This document shows positions 17,035 to 25,546 of a stretch of DNA of 60,004 nt, in pieces. The translations under genes and the position numbers were made by a program. A model generated the notes under the pieces. It did not search any database and had not been told where the DNA came from. It saw only the letters and a list, made by a program, of their open reading frames with translations. Positions within the stretch are counted from its first letter, which is position 1. Each line of letters opens with the position of its first letter. The stretch comes from Calditrichota bacterium (GTDB lineage Bacteria; Calditrichota; Calditrichia; Calditrichales; Calditrichaceae), in NCBI GenBank assembly GCA_003854985.1, contig RQOG01000165.1, forward strand, positions 1-60,004, read 5' to 3'.

Positions 17035-18054
17035 ATGTTAACCGGAATTATCAAACATGCCTTAATGATTACCAGCTTTGTTTTTATTATGATGCTGTTA
17101 ATTGAATATATCAATGTAATGACAAGAGGAGGCTGGCAAAATTCTCTTAAAAAAAACCGTTGGGGACAATATATACTCAGTGGATTTCTTGGAGCAACAC
17201 CGGGTTGCCTGGGCGCTTTTACTGTTGTATCTCTTTATTCACACCAGATTGTCAGTCTAGGCGCCCTTGTCGCCGCGATGATTGCTACCAGTGGTGACGA
17301 GGCATTTGTAATGTTTAGCCTGTTTCCTGCTCAGGCTTTCTGGTTAACCATTTTGCTGTTTATCATTGCCATCGTTGGCGGATATTTCACAGATCTATTA
17401 TACAAGAAACAGGATCGTTTAATTTCCCACCTTAATCATGAACTTCCTATGCATTCTGAAGATTCCTGTATATGTTTTTCAAAAAAACTTTTCTGGCCTC
17501 AACTGAAACATATCACATTTCCCCGTACCCTGCTCATCGGGATTTTCGTTTTATTCCTTTTCTTTTTATTATCAGATACCATTGGCGTATTTGAGTGGGA
17601 TTGGAAAAAAATAACTTTTACCATTGGCGCTTTATTCGGGCTCTTTGTAGTATTAACCGTTCCGGATCATTTTCTTGAAGAGCACTTATGGAATCATGTA
17701 TTAAAAAAACATGCTTTCCGGATATTTTTATGGACCTTTGGTGCATTATTGGTTATAGATCTTTTTGAAAATTTCATTAACGTGGAAAGCTGGATAAAAG
17801 ACAATTATTTATGGGTTCTGATGTTGGCTGTTTTAGTCGGGATTATTCCGGAATCCGGTCCTCATCTTTTGTTTGTAACACTCTATGCGGACGGTTCACT
17901 TCCATTCAGCATTCTGTTAGCCAGTTCCATCGTTCAGGACGGACACGGTATGCTGCCCATGCTGGCTGTTTCCAGGCGCGGATTTATATGGGTCAAATTA
18001 ATAAACATGATTATTGGAATTCTTGCGGGATTGATAGGATTGTATCTTATATAA
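17035..18054 (+). CDS. Putative 10-TM heavy-metal/manganese exporter (ArsP_2-like, PF11449)
   Basis: 339 aa with about 10 TM segments. Conserved polar motifs inside membrane segments are GATPGCLGAF, TSGDEAFVMF, VPDHFLEEHLWNHV, PESGPHLLF and SSIVQDGHGMLP. The Asp, Glu and His residues there are likely metal ligands. A cytoplasmic or periplasmic loop contains HSEDSCICF near 143-151. The family is annotated as a putative heavy-metal or manganese exporter; its transported ion is unproven. The ATG directly follows the radical SAM stop, and the ribosome binding site AAGGAAG lies within that gene. Placement in a metal-cluster island supports an export role. Confidence 0.85.
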   Translation: MLTGIIKHALMITSFVFIMMLLIEYINVMTRGGWQNSLKKNRWGQYILSGFLGATPGCLGAFTVVSLYSHQIVSLGALVAAMIATSGDEAFVMFSLFPAQAFWLTILLFIIAIVGGYFTDLLYKKQDRLISHLNHELPMHSEDSCICFSKKLFWPQLKHITFPRTLLIGIFVLFLFFLLSDTIGVFEWDWKKITFTIGALFGLFVVLTVPDHFLEEHLWNHVLKKHAFRIFLWTFGALLVIDLFENFINVESWIKDNYLWVLMLAVLVGIIPESGPHLLFVTLYADGSLPFSILLASSIVQDGHGMLPMLAVSRRGFIWVKLINMIIGILAGLIGLYLI

Positions 18055-18095
18055 TTTGGTTAAAAGCACTATTAGCAGTTGGAAAGGTTTGGAAA

Positions 18096-18536
18096 ATGTC
18101 AATAAAATTAGGAATTATAATCTGCGATCGTTACCGTGATTGTGCCGGCGGTAAGTGTTTTCGCTCATTAAAAAACAGGGAAGGCGCTTTTAAGCGTTAC
18201 AAAAACCAGGAAGTTGAAATTGTTGGTTATACTTCCTGCGGCGGATGCCCTGGCGGAAATATAGAATACGCGCCTGCAGAAATGAAGAAAAACGGTGCGG
18301 AAATTATTCACTTTGCCACCGGTTTTGTGGTGGGCTATCCCCCATGTCCGTATATAGAACATTTCAGAAATTTCATTAATCACAAATACGGTCTGGAAGT
18401 GGTGGTTGGAACCCATCCTATACCGCAGAATTATTATATTACGCATCAGCAGCTGGGAACATGGAACAGCGCTTTATGGCAGGAATTAATTGCGCCTACG
18501 CTGGATGAAGAAAAAATACGCAAAGCATATGATTAA
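18096..18536 (+). CDS. CGGC domain protein
   Basis: 146 aa from the ATG at 18096, with a GGAAAGG site upstream; the frame stays open to 17811 but that part overlaps the exporter out of frame. It is the CGGC domain (PF08821), with the name-giving Cys48-Gly-Gly-Cys51 and further cysteines at 10, 16 and 21 and in GYPPCPYIEHF. CGGC proteins are short, Cys-rich, found mostly in anaerobes and archaea, and thought to bind metal or Fe-S. No activity is proven. It is probably cotranscribed with the radical SAM and exporter genes. Confidence 0.88.
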   Translation: MSIKLGIIICDRYRDCAGGKCFRSLKNREGAFKRYKNQEVEIVGYTSCGGCPGGNIEYAPAEMKKNGAEIIHFATGFVVGYPPCPYIEHFRNFINHKYGLEVVVGTHPIPQNYYITHQQLGTWNSALWQELIAPTLDEEKIRKAYD

Positions 18537-18573
18537 AAATGAGTAAACTGAAAAATGTAAATTGACTCATTTT
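18536..18573 (+). terminator. Candidate terminator after the CGGC gene
   Basis: AAAATGAGT pairs with ACTCATTTT (9 pairs, 20-nt loop), ending in four T. It is weak in GC content. Confidence 0.4.
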
Positions 18574-18671
18574 GTTAATTTGGTCATCTAATATAAATAA
18601 AAGATATTGACGTATATTTTACTTTTTATGATATTGCAGGAAAATGATAAATTAAATCAGGTTTATTGAAA

Positions 18672-18983
18672 ATGGAAGAAATTAATAAAAGTGAATTAGT
18701 AATGGAGCGCCTGAAATCTGTGGAACATCCGGAAATTGCTCTTTCTATGGTTGATCTGGGGATGATTCTTGATGTCGTAGTTGATAAAAATATTGCCAGA
18801 ATTGCCATTGCACTGCCGGCGATTAATGTACCGCTTGTCGTGCTTAAGGCCATTGAAAAGAACATATCCGACGCGCTTGGCACCATAGATTTAGAAATAC
18901 AAACGGAGTATTTTGAAATGGCTCCTGATGTAAAAGAAGAATTTTTCGCAAATGCCAGAGCACACTGGAAAGGCGCTATCTAA
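18672..18983 (+). CDS. MIP18/DUF59 family iron-sulfur assembly protein
   Basis: 103 aa from the ATG at 18672 (a TTG two codons earlier is in frame). It is a single DUF59 domain: MERLKSVEHPEIALSMVDLGMI is the canonical hxPE...hxDLGhI core, split here as positions 14-35. The C-terminal extension EYFEMAPDVKEEFFANARAHW replaces the usual family tail. DUF59 proteins (SufT, PaaD, MIP18) help load Fe-S clusters onto target enzymes. The domain that E. coli Mrp has fused at its N-terminus is supplied separately here. It is predicted to work with the Mrp/NBP35 ATPase of the same island. Confidence 0.82.
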   Translation: MEEINKSELVMERLKSVEHPEIALSMVDLGMILDVVVDKNIARIAIALPAINVPLVVLKAIEKNISDALGTIDLEIQTEYFEMAPDVKEEFFANARAHWKGAI

Positions 18984-19089
18984 GTAATATCTGTTTTTTA
19001 AAATAGATATTAGGATATTTATTATTTAAATTTAGCAAGTGTTATAATTATATTTACTTTTATTTATTAATAAATGGAGGAGTTAGTTT

Positions 19090-19338
19090 ATGGCGCTAAT
19101 AATCAATGAAGATTGCATTGCATGTGATGCTTGTGTACCCGAATGTCCAAATGATGCTATATCCGAAGGTGATCCTATTTACATCATAGACCCGAATTTA
19201 TGCACAGAATGTGTTGGCTTTTATGATGATCCTCAATGTGTTGCCGTTTGTCCGACGGATGCCATTCACCCGGATCCAGCTCATGTTGAATCAAAAGAAC
19301 AATTAATGGCTAAAAAAATTAAAACTCATGGAGAATAA
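19090..19338 (+). CDS. 2[4Fe-4S] ferredoxin, YfhL type
   Basis: 82 aa with a strong GGAGGAG site. The first cluster motif is Cys9-x2-Cys12-x2-Cys15-x3-Cys19-Pro. The second is Cys38-x2-Cys41-x8-Cys50-x3-Cys54-Pro; the 8-residue insert between its second and third Cys is the hallmark of YfhL/Alvin-type ferredoxins, which have very low potentials. It is a likely electron donor for the radical SAM enzyme or Fe-S assembly in this island. The C-terminal helix (about 60-82) is usual for the type. Confidence 0.93.
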   Translation: MALIINEDCIACDACVPECPNDAISEGDPIYIIDPNLCTECVGFYDDPQCVAVCPTDAIHPDPAHVESKEQLMAKKIKTHGE

Positions 19339-19594
19339 ATAGCCGCATATTGTTTTTAATGAAATAATTAGGTCGGTCGGCTGTATTCTGTTTAAGATAT
19401 AACAGAAATTGCACGAAAACGATTAAATAACCTTATTGTTCTTGTTGGAAAAAGCTAACGGATTTCGCTATATATTGCAGTGCCATTTACTTTATAACTG
19501 CCGCGGTGAAGATTTGGAATGATTTTTAAATAAATTATTTTCTTTCCGCGGTGTTGTTTAAAAGAAGTATCAGTAAATACAAAAGGAGGTTATT

Positions 19595-19909
19595 ATGTTA
19601 GATATAATCGTTAACTGCAATTCAATGGAATGGCAGGATGCAGGAGATGCTTATCCAGTTAATACTAAAATCAAAGTATTGCGTGACGATGAGAACGGAA
19701 GAACTGTGCTTCTAAAACTCCCAAAAGGTTTTAAAGTTGAAGGTCATACGCATATCAGAGATGAACAGCATTTCATTCTAAAAGGCGAATATGAAATGAA
19801 TGATAAAATGTATACACAGGGAACTTACCAGCTCATCCATGCAAATACCACACATGGTCCTTTTACGTCCGAAACCGGCGCTGAAATTATGGTGATTTGG
19901 AATAATTAA
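19595..19909 (+). CDS. Small cupin-domain protein
   Basis: 104 aa, a single cupin barrel. The metal motif reads GFKVEGHTHIRDEQHFILKG (about 48-67), with His, His, Glu/Gln and His candidates, and the second half HANTTHGPF holds another His. It is a ChrR/DMSP-lyase-like small cupin; the activity cannot be named. It has an excellent AAAGGAGG ribosome binding site. It is preceded by a 256-bp gap containing a hairpin made of two CCGCGGTG copies. It begins a three-gene set with a methyltransferase (14 bp later) and a metallo-hydrolase. Confidence 0.8.
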   Translation: MLDIIVNCNSMEWQDAGDAYPVNTKIKVLRDDENGRTVLLKLPKGFKVEGHTHIRDEQHFILKGEYEMNDKMYTQGTYQLIHANTTHGPFTSETGAEIMVIWNN

Positions 19910-19923
19910 AACATGGAAATAAA

Positions 19924-20559
19924 ATGCCTAAAATTGAACCGTTTGAACAGAATCTCGATCAATATGAAGATTGGTTTAAAGAAAATAAATATGTTTATCT
20001 TTCAGAACTTGACGCCGTTCGTCCCCATATTCCGGAAACCGGCAATGGCATCGAAATCGGCGTAGGCAGCGGGCTTTTTGCCGAGCCTCTGGGAATACGC
20101 TATGGCGTGGAGCCTTCCGAAAAAATGAGGTCAATGGCTTTAAAACGTGGCATCGACGTCATAGACGGCGTGGCAGAAAAACTGCCCGTTAAGGATGAAT
20201 CCTCTGATTTCGCGCTAATGGTTACAACAATTTGCTTTGTGGATAACCCTTTAAAATCAATAACCGAAGCCAGGAGAATCATCAAATCAAATGGTAAACT
20301 GATTATCGGCTTCGTGGATAAAGACAGTCCTGTAGGTAAGACTTATCGTAAATTTCAGCACGAAAGTGTTTTTTACCGCGATGCCATTTTTTATTCTACG
20401 GAAGAGATTATCGGTTTTATGCAGGAAGCCGGATTTAAAGATTTTAATTATACTCAGACTATTTTTAACAAACTTAATGAAATAAATAAAGTGGAACCTT
20501 ATACGCAGGGTTACGGCAATGGTTCTTTTGTCGTAATTAGCGCAAATAAATTCGGATAG
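19924..20559 (+). CDS. Class I SAM-dependent methyltransferase (UbiE/Methyltransf_11 type)
   Basis: 211 aa. Motif I is GIEIGVGSGLFA (about 40-51), the acidic ribose-binding position lies in GVEPSEKM, motif II is FALMVTTICFVDN near 97-109 and motif III RRIIKSNGKLIIGFVD near 118-133. The fold and SAM site are clear; the methyl acceptor is unknown. In similar clusters of anaerobes such methyltransferases travel with Mrp/NifX-type genes. It sits 7 bp before the metallo-hydrolase gene and is probably cotranscribed with the cupin. Confidence 0.82.
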   Translation: MPKIEPFEQNLDQYEDWFKENKYVYLSELDAVRPHIPETGNGIEIGVGSGLFAEPLGIRYGVEPSEKMRSMALKRGIDVIDGVAEKLPVKDESSDFALMVTTICFVDNPLKSITEARRIIKSNGKLIIGFVDKDSPVGKTYRKFQHESVFYRDAIFYSTEEIIGFMQEAGFKDFNYTQTIFNKLNEINKVEPYTQGYGNGSFVVISANKFG

Positions 20560-20566
20560 AAAAACA

Positions 20567-21205
20567 ATGAAACTACAAATTATTTATGATAATACAACAA
20601 CGCGGAAAGATTTAAAAACCGATTGGGGCTTTGCCGCTCTGATCGAAGCACACAATAAAACGATTCTTTTTGACACCGGCGCCGACGGACAAATTTTATT
20701 AAATAACATGCACGCTCTTAACATTGACCTACAATCCATAACCGATGTTTTTATTTCTCATCATCATTTCGATCATACCGGCGGACTGTCTCATTTCCTG
20801 AATGAAAATGACAATGTAAATATTCATGCTCCCCAGTCTTTCCGGGGTGTGCGTTCCGCGAAAGATGTAATCCATTATAATCAACCCAAAAAGATTTATC
20901 CGGGATATTATACAACCGGTGAATTGGATAATATTGAACAGGCTCTGGTCGTAGAGACGACAAAAGGATTGCTTATTGTAGTTGGTTGTTCACATCCGGC
21001 CATGATAAAAATTATATCATCCGCACGGACTTTTGGAACTCTTTATGGAATTGTCGGTGGATTACACGGATTTGATCAATATGAATTATTTAGTGAATTT
21101 GAAATCATTTGTCCGACCCATTGCACTCAACATATTAAAGAAATAAAGAAGAAATTTCCGAAAGCCTATATCCCGGGCGGTGCAGGAAGCATTATTACGA
21201 TTTGA
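20567..21205 (+). CDS. MBL-fold metallo-hydrolase, COG1237 (dihydropterin/RFAP-synthase-like)
   Basis: 212 aa. The dinuclear metal motif is His65-x-His67-x-Asp69-His70 (SHHHFDHTGG), with further ligand candidates in VVGCSHPAM (near 142) and VGGLHGF. The COG1237 group is named after an archaeal methanopterin-pathway enzyme, but bacterial members are short, found in anaerobes, and have no proven pterin role. It is the last gene of the island, and a terminator hairpin follows. Confidence 0.85.
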   Translation: MKLQIIYDNTTTRKDLKTDWGFAALIEAHNKTILFDTGADGQILLNNMHALNIDLQSITDVFISHHHFDHTGGLSHFLNENDNVNIHAPQSFRGVRSAKDVIHYNQPKKIYPGYYTTGELDNIEQALVVETTKGLLIVVGCSHPAMIKIISSARTFGTLYGIVGGLHGFDQYELFSEFEIICPTHCTQHIKEIKKKFPKAYIPGGAGSIITI

Positions 21206-21218
21206 TTTTTGTTGCCAG

Positions 21219-21253
21219 CTAATCCGGGAACATACCTGGATTAGTTGTTTTAT
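21219..21253 (+). terminator. Terminator closing the metallocofactor island
   Basis: CTAATCC (21219-21225) pairs with GGATTAG (21238-21244), followed by TTGTTTTAT. A moderate intrinsic terminator after the last plus-strand gene. Confidence 0.6.
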
Positions 21254-21289
21254 CATGTTATTCTAAAATGGTTACAGATTAAAATGATG

Positions 21290-22399
21290 CTAATGCTTTA
21301 GTCCGAACAATGGTCTGAGTATTGTGATTCGTTTTATCAGAAACTCATAAATCAACCAGGAAAATCCGAAAGTGCCGGCAATCATGATCATCATTTTCCA
21401 GAAATAATGCATGGAATCATTCATAAGCCAGTAACCAATCACGATCATAATCGTTTGATGAATAATATAAAAAGGATAAACCGCCTGATTTCTGTAAGCT
21501 AGCAGTTTACTTTTTTTATTGAGATATTTCGCTGCATATCCAAAAATAGCAAGTATCCAACTCCACATATTCATTGTTTTAAGAATGGGAAAGATCATGC
21601 TGTCGTGTGCATTCTGCCAAACCCATATAAGCATTGGAAAACAAATTATGCCTGTAAGCAGCGCATAAAATTTTATTCTATCAACAGCGCCCCAGAACTG
21701 TTCTCCCAGAGAAATAAGTATAAAGCCTGTAATGAATAAAAAAAAGTAAAAAATGAAAGCGTAATAATCGTTTATTAAGGCATGCGTTACAGGAAAAAGC
21801 GGTGCAAGATACAATTCAACTACAAATAGTGGAATAGCAAAAAGATAGAGGCTGATACTTTGATTCTTAAAAATATCCCGGGTTAGAAATAAAAAACCAT
21901 TATTTTTATTTCTGAGATATAAAAAAAGCGGCGTGGCAATTACTGACATTAAAAATAAATAAGGCAAAAACCATAAATGATGCCAGCTGAAATTACCTTC
22001 GGGATATACTCCGTTAAATGTCTGAGAATAATAGTGAAAAAAAGAATCAAATTTCATCCCTTGTGTTAAACGTTCGATATATACCTGCGGAGGAACAATG
22101 ATCAGCATACCTACAATTAAAGGAATAAATAAGCGAATAAAACGTTCTTTCAGATACTCTGTACTGCTTTTTGATGATAAGGCAAACCGGGTTCCCATAC
22201 CGGATACTATAAACAAAATGGGCAGCCTCCATTGATTCGCAAATAACATTGGTAACTGAATCCAATTCACAATACTATTGTTTTTGATATGAAAATCCCA
22301 GGGGACAAAGAACATTCCAACATGGTATAATATCAGAATATCAAAAGCAATGACGCGTATCCAGTCAACATCATAACGTCTTTCTCTTGCTATTTCCAT
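21290..22399 (-). CDS. Acyltransferase family 3 (OafA/MdoC-like) membrane protein
   Basis: 369 aa with about 10 TM segments. The N-terminal RYDVDWIRVIAFDILILYHVG carries the Asp-x3-Arg and catalytic His of the acyltransferase-3 fold (PF01757). The sequence after it (FFVPWDF, IVSGMGTRFALSSKSS) matches the MdoC/OpgC-like branch that transfers acyl groups to glucans or other sugars at the inner membrane. An AAGGA site is 8 nt before the ATG. It stands alone and points away from the island. The acceptor cannot be told. Confidence 0.88.
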   Translation of the reverse strand: MEIARERRYDVDWIRVIAFDILILYHVGMFFVPWDFHIKNNSIVNWIQLPMLFANQWRLPILFIVSGMGTRFALSSKSSTEYLKERFIRLFIPLIVGMLIIVPPQVYIERLTQGMKFDSFFHYYSQTFNGVYPEGNFSWHHLWFLPYLFLMSVIATPLFLYLRNKNNGFLFLTRDIFKNQSISLYLFAIPLFVVELYLAPLFPVTHALINDYYAFIFYFFLFITGFILISLGEQFWGAVDRIKFYALLTGIICFPMLIWVWQNAHDSMIFPILKTMNMWSWILAIFGYAAKYLNKKSKLLAYRNQAVYPFYIIHQTIMIVIGYWLMNDSMHYFWKMMIMIAGTFGFSWLIYEFLIKRITILRPLFGLKH

Positions 22400-22664
22400 T
22401 TACATTTCCTTTTAAAAAAAATAGATATGATTTTTTTAACTATTACCTACCGGATGTATGCCATTAGCTTTTTGAAGACGTATTTGTGAATAATTTGTTA
22501 CAAATAAAAGGCTTATGGAAGTGGAATATTCCGTGAGATTTTTAAAGCCTGAATATAATAAATCACTTGTTTATTTTAGTGACAATTCCGGTCATTGTAA
22601 AACTGGTAAGATAATAGTGTTCAGAATGAAAAACCGCAAACTTACAATGACATCCGTTTCTGAG

Positions 22665-23846
22665 TTAAAATAGCTTTTTATCCTTTATCCACTGCATTAT
22701 ATTGGCCGGAGGCCGGCGGTTTTTTAATTCACCGGCCATAAATTCCATATAAGGCCGAATATGAGTAAAGAATGTTTTATAACCTGTGCATAGATAGTTT
22801 AATCCGGGTTCGCCATCCGGCGTATTTATAAAACGGTTTTTGGGACATCCTCCGTTGCAGGCGAAACGTACTTCACACTGCCGGCAATAATCCGGAAGTT
22901 CGTTTTCTTTCTTTTGGCTAAATTTATGCTGCTGCTCCGAACCAACAAGATCCGTAAGAGGCCGATCCATAATATTTCCCAGTTTATTCTGCGGATTCAC
23001 ATAATGATCACAGGAGTATAAATCGCCATTATGCTCCAGTGCAAGCGCATTACCGCATGTTTTATTAAAAATACACAGGGATTGCCGCTTTCCCATCCAG
23101 CTTTCCATGGCCACATCAAAGTGCTGGACAAAATATTTTCCTACGTCATTTTTTACCCATTCATCAAAAATCTTACAGAGAAATTCGCCGTATTGATCCG
23201 CTTCAACAGACCATTCGGTTACGGCTGAAAAGTTATTTTTTCGCTCGACTATCGGAATAAACTGCATATAATGACTGCCCGCTTCTTTAAGGAAACGATA
23301 TACTTCCAAAGGAAAATAAGAATTCTGCCGGTTTACACAGGTCAGCGTATTAAAAGGCACATCGTTTTTTATCAGGCAATCCATGCCATTCATCACTCTA
23401 TCATGTGTTCCCTTTCCCTTGTTATCTTTTCTGTAATAATCATGAAGTTCCAAAGGCCCATCAAGTGAAAGCCCGACCAGGAATTCATGTTTTTTTAAGA
23501 AACCGCACCATTCGTCATCAAGCATAGTACCATTGGTCTGAATACTATTTTCAATCGTTTTTCCTGCCGCATATTTCCGCTGTAGATCGATAACTGTTTG
23601 AAAAAAACTGACGCCTAACAAAGTGGGCTCGCCGCCCTGCCAGATAAATGATACGAGGTTTGCCGGCTGCGCTTCAATCATTTGCCGGATAAAAGCTTCC
23701 AGAACTTTATCCGGCATTCTGAAATCGGATTGTTTTTTGTATAAATTGATTTTATCTAAATAGAAGCAGTAGGTGCAGTTGAGGTTACAAACTGCCCCGA
23801 TGGGTTTGGTCACGATCTGAAAAGAATGATAGAGACTATTCATCAT
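22665..23846 (-). CDS. Anaerobic sulfatase-maturating enzyme (anSME-like radical SAM/SPASM protein)
   Basis: 393 aa. The radical SAM triad is Cys20-x3-Cys24-x2-Cys27 (CNLNCTYCFYLDK), followed by WQGGEPTL and a SPASM region with many cysteines (FNKTCGNALALEHNGDLYSC, then CRQCEVRFACNGGCPKNRF). Such enzymes oxidise a Cys or Ser of a sulfatase to formylglycine, using SAM and auxiliary [4Fe-4S] clusters. No sulfatase gene is in the window, so its client is elsewhere or it modifies another peptide. A second ATG one codon in (23843) is also possible. Confidence 0.9.
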   Translation of the reverse strand: MMNSLYHSFQIVTKPIGAVCNLNCTYCFYLDKINLYKKQSDFRMPDKVLEAFIRQMIEAQPANLVSFIWQGGEPTLLGVSFFQTVIDLQRKYAAGKTIENSIQTNGTMLDDEWCGFLKKHEFLVGLSLDGPLELHDYYRKDNKGKGTHDRVMNGMDCLIKNDVPFNTLTCVNRQNSYFPLEVYRFLKEAGSHYMQFIPIVERKNNFSAVTEWSVEADQYGEFLCKIFDEWVKNDVGKYFVQHFDVAMESWMGKRQSLCIFNKTCGNALALEHNGDLYSCDHYVNPQNKLGNIMDRPLTDLVGSEQQHKFSQKKENELPDYCRQCEVRFACNGGCPKNRFINTPDGEPGLNYLCTGYKTFFTHIRPYMEFMAGELKNRRPPANIMQWIKDKKLF

Positions 23847-23981
23847 GCGCCCGGATTAAACAAATAACAATTAACCGAATCATGAACAATATAGAAAAAA
23901 ACCACATTTTATAAAAACATGTGAACTCATTACATAAGTCTTAGACATTATAATAAACGGTTCATTAAATATGATTTATGT

Positions 23982-24947
23982 TTATTCCGTAAGTAAAAAT
24001 AAATGCGGGATTTTCTGCAGGGCGGTAGCAAACTGCTCCGGCAGTTCGCTTTCGAAGGTCATCGGCTGATTGGTCTGCGGATGAATCAAATGTAAGGTTT
24101 TGGCATGCAGCGCCTGGTGATCCAGCATGTTCAGCAAATGCTGTCCCCTTTTTTGCAGGGACACCGGCAGGCGTTTTAACTGCGAATCCCGCCCGTGATA
24201 ATCTGGATCGCCAACCACCGGGTGATGAATATGATTCATGTGCACTCTTATCTGGTGGGTACGCCCGGTTTCAAGCCGGACTTCTAAAAGCGACATATAT
24301 TCAAACGATTGTAAAAGTTTATAGTGGGTTATCGCTTCCCTACCCTTGTTGGTAACCATCATCTTAGTGGGGTCTTTTCTGCTGCGGTTAATAAAAGAAT
24401 GAATCATTCCTTCAGATTTATCCGGTACGCCCCAGACCAGCGCCCAATATATCCGGCTTATTTGTTTATGCTGAAATTGCGTCTGCAAACCGCGCAGGGC
24501 TTTATCGGTTTTTGCCGCTACAATTAATCCCGATGTATTTTTATCCAGACGATGTACAATACCCGGACGCTGTTCATCACTGTTTGTTCCAAGCTGATCC
24601 GTATGAAAAAGCAAAGCATTGACCATCGTACCGTCCGGCTGGCCTTTCCCGGGATGAACAGTCAAACCGGCCGGTTTATTAATCACCATAATATGTTCAT
24701 CTTCATACACGATATTCAGGGGAATATCCTGCGGCTGTAAATTAATTTCTTCCCTGATAAAATCGATCGTAATCCTGTCGCCGGTATCTATGATATACCC
24801 GCTTTTTACGGGCAGATTATTTACCAGCACCAGGTTGTTTTTAATAAGTTTATTAAAATAAGAGCGGGAATAATCAGGAAATTTGATTGTCAGATAACGA
24901 TCGAGCCGCTGGCCCTTATCTTCCGGGCCTGCATCAAGGATATCCAT
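23982..24947 (-). CDS. rluD: Ribosomal large-subunit pseudouridine synthase, RluA/RluD family
   Basis: 321 aa from the ATG at 24947, one base after the lspA stop, with AAGGA 6 nt upstream; the frame extends 27 codons further into lspA but the S4 domain begins here. An S4 RNA-binding domain (about 15-75) precedes the RluA catalytic domain, with GIVHRLDKNTSGLIVAAKT containing the catalytic Asp, then INRSRKDPTKMMV and GRTHQIRVHM. It isomerises uridines in 23S rRNA. Coupling with lspA is a very common bacterial arrangement. Confidence 0.93.
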   Translation of the reverse strand: MDILDAGPEDKGQRLDRYLTIKFPDYSRSYFNKLIKNNLVLVNNLPVKSGYIIDTGDRITIDFIREEINLQPQDIPLNIVYEDEHIMVINKPAGLTVHPGKGQPDGTMVNALLFHTDQLGTNSDEQRPGIVHRLDKNTSGLIVAAKTDKALRGLQTQFQHKQISRIYWALVWGVPDKSEGMIHSFINRSRKDPTKMMVTNKGREAITHYKLLQSFEYMSLLEVRLETGRTHQIRVHMNHIHHPVVGDPDYHGRDSQLKRLPVSLQKRGQHLLNMLDHQALHAKTLHLIHPQTNQPMTFESELPEQFATALQKIPHLFLLTE

Positions 24948-24948
24948 T

Positions 24949-25536
24949 TTATCCTTCGCCGGATTCTTTCGAAGCCTGGGGAGATATTGTCTGATTTTTT
25001 GGAGCATTTTTAAGAGGATCGCCGACAAATATCAGGTAGCTGATCAGAATAATCATGCCGCCGCTAACAGCCATATCAGCCACATTGAACACCGGCCAGC
25101 GATATAATTCATACCCGCTGAAATTGATACCGAGAAATGAAAAAGCAGGAATGACAATATCAATAAACTCAAAATCCAAGAAGTCAATGACTTTACCGTA
25201 TATAAACCGGTCGCTTAGATTCCCGATGGCCCCGGCGGTAATGAAGATCAGGGCCAGCTGCAACAACCAGGATTCTGATCTTAACTTATATAGATAATAA
25301 AACACAACACCGGCAGCGATAAGGGAAAGCCCCATAAATACATAGGGATTACTGATTTTTATGCCAAACGCCATGCCCGGATTTTCCACATAGGTAATCT
25401 GGAAAAACTCACCTAAAACCGGAATATGCTCACCAATAGACATGGTTGATTTTATAATATACTTGCTAAACTGATCCAAAACTACAATCAGCGCTATAAG
25501 CGCAATAAGTATAGGATTACTTAATTTTTTACTCAT
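24949..25536 (-). CDS. lspA: Lipoprotein signal peptidase (signal peptidase II)
   Basis: 195 aa from the ATG at 25536 (MSKKLSNPILIALIALIVVL); the longer frame reaches into the DksA-like gene. There are four TM segments. Conserved blocks are VVLDQFSKYII, YVENPGMAFGI, GAIGNLSDRFIYGKVIDFLDF and VFNVADMAVSGG, whose two Asp (in NLSDR-V-DFL and NVAD) are the catalytic pair. It cleaves prolipoprotein signal peptides at the inner membrane, and the lipoproteins in this window are likely substrates. Its ribosome binding site is weak. Confidence 0.94.
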   Translation of the reverse strand: MSKKLSNPILIALIALIVVLDQFSKYIIKSTMSIGEHIPVLGEFFQITYVENPGMAFGIKISNPYVFMGLSLIAAGVVFYYLYKLRSESWLLQLALIFITAGAIGNLSDRFIYGKVIDFLDFEFIDIVIPAFSFLGINFSGYELYRWPVFNVADMAVSGGMIILISYLIFVGDPLKNAPKNQTISPQASKESGEG

Positions 25537-25546
25537 ACCAAATATA

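Noticed and set aside
17811..18095. N-terminal extension of the CGGC frame
   Set aside because: It overlaps the exporter gene out of frame and lacks similarity; the ATG at 18096 has a GGAAAGG site and gives the family-typical start.
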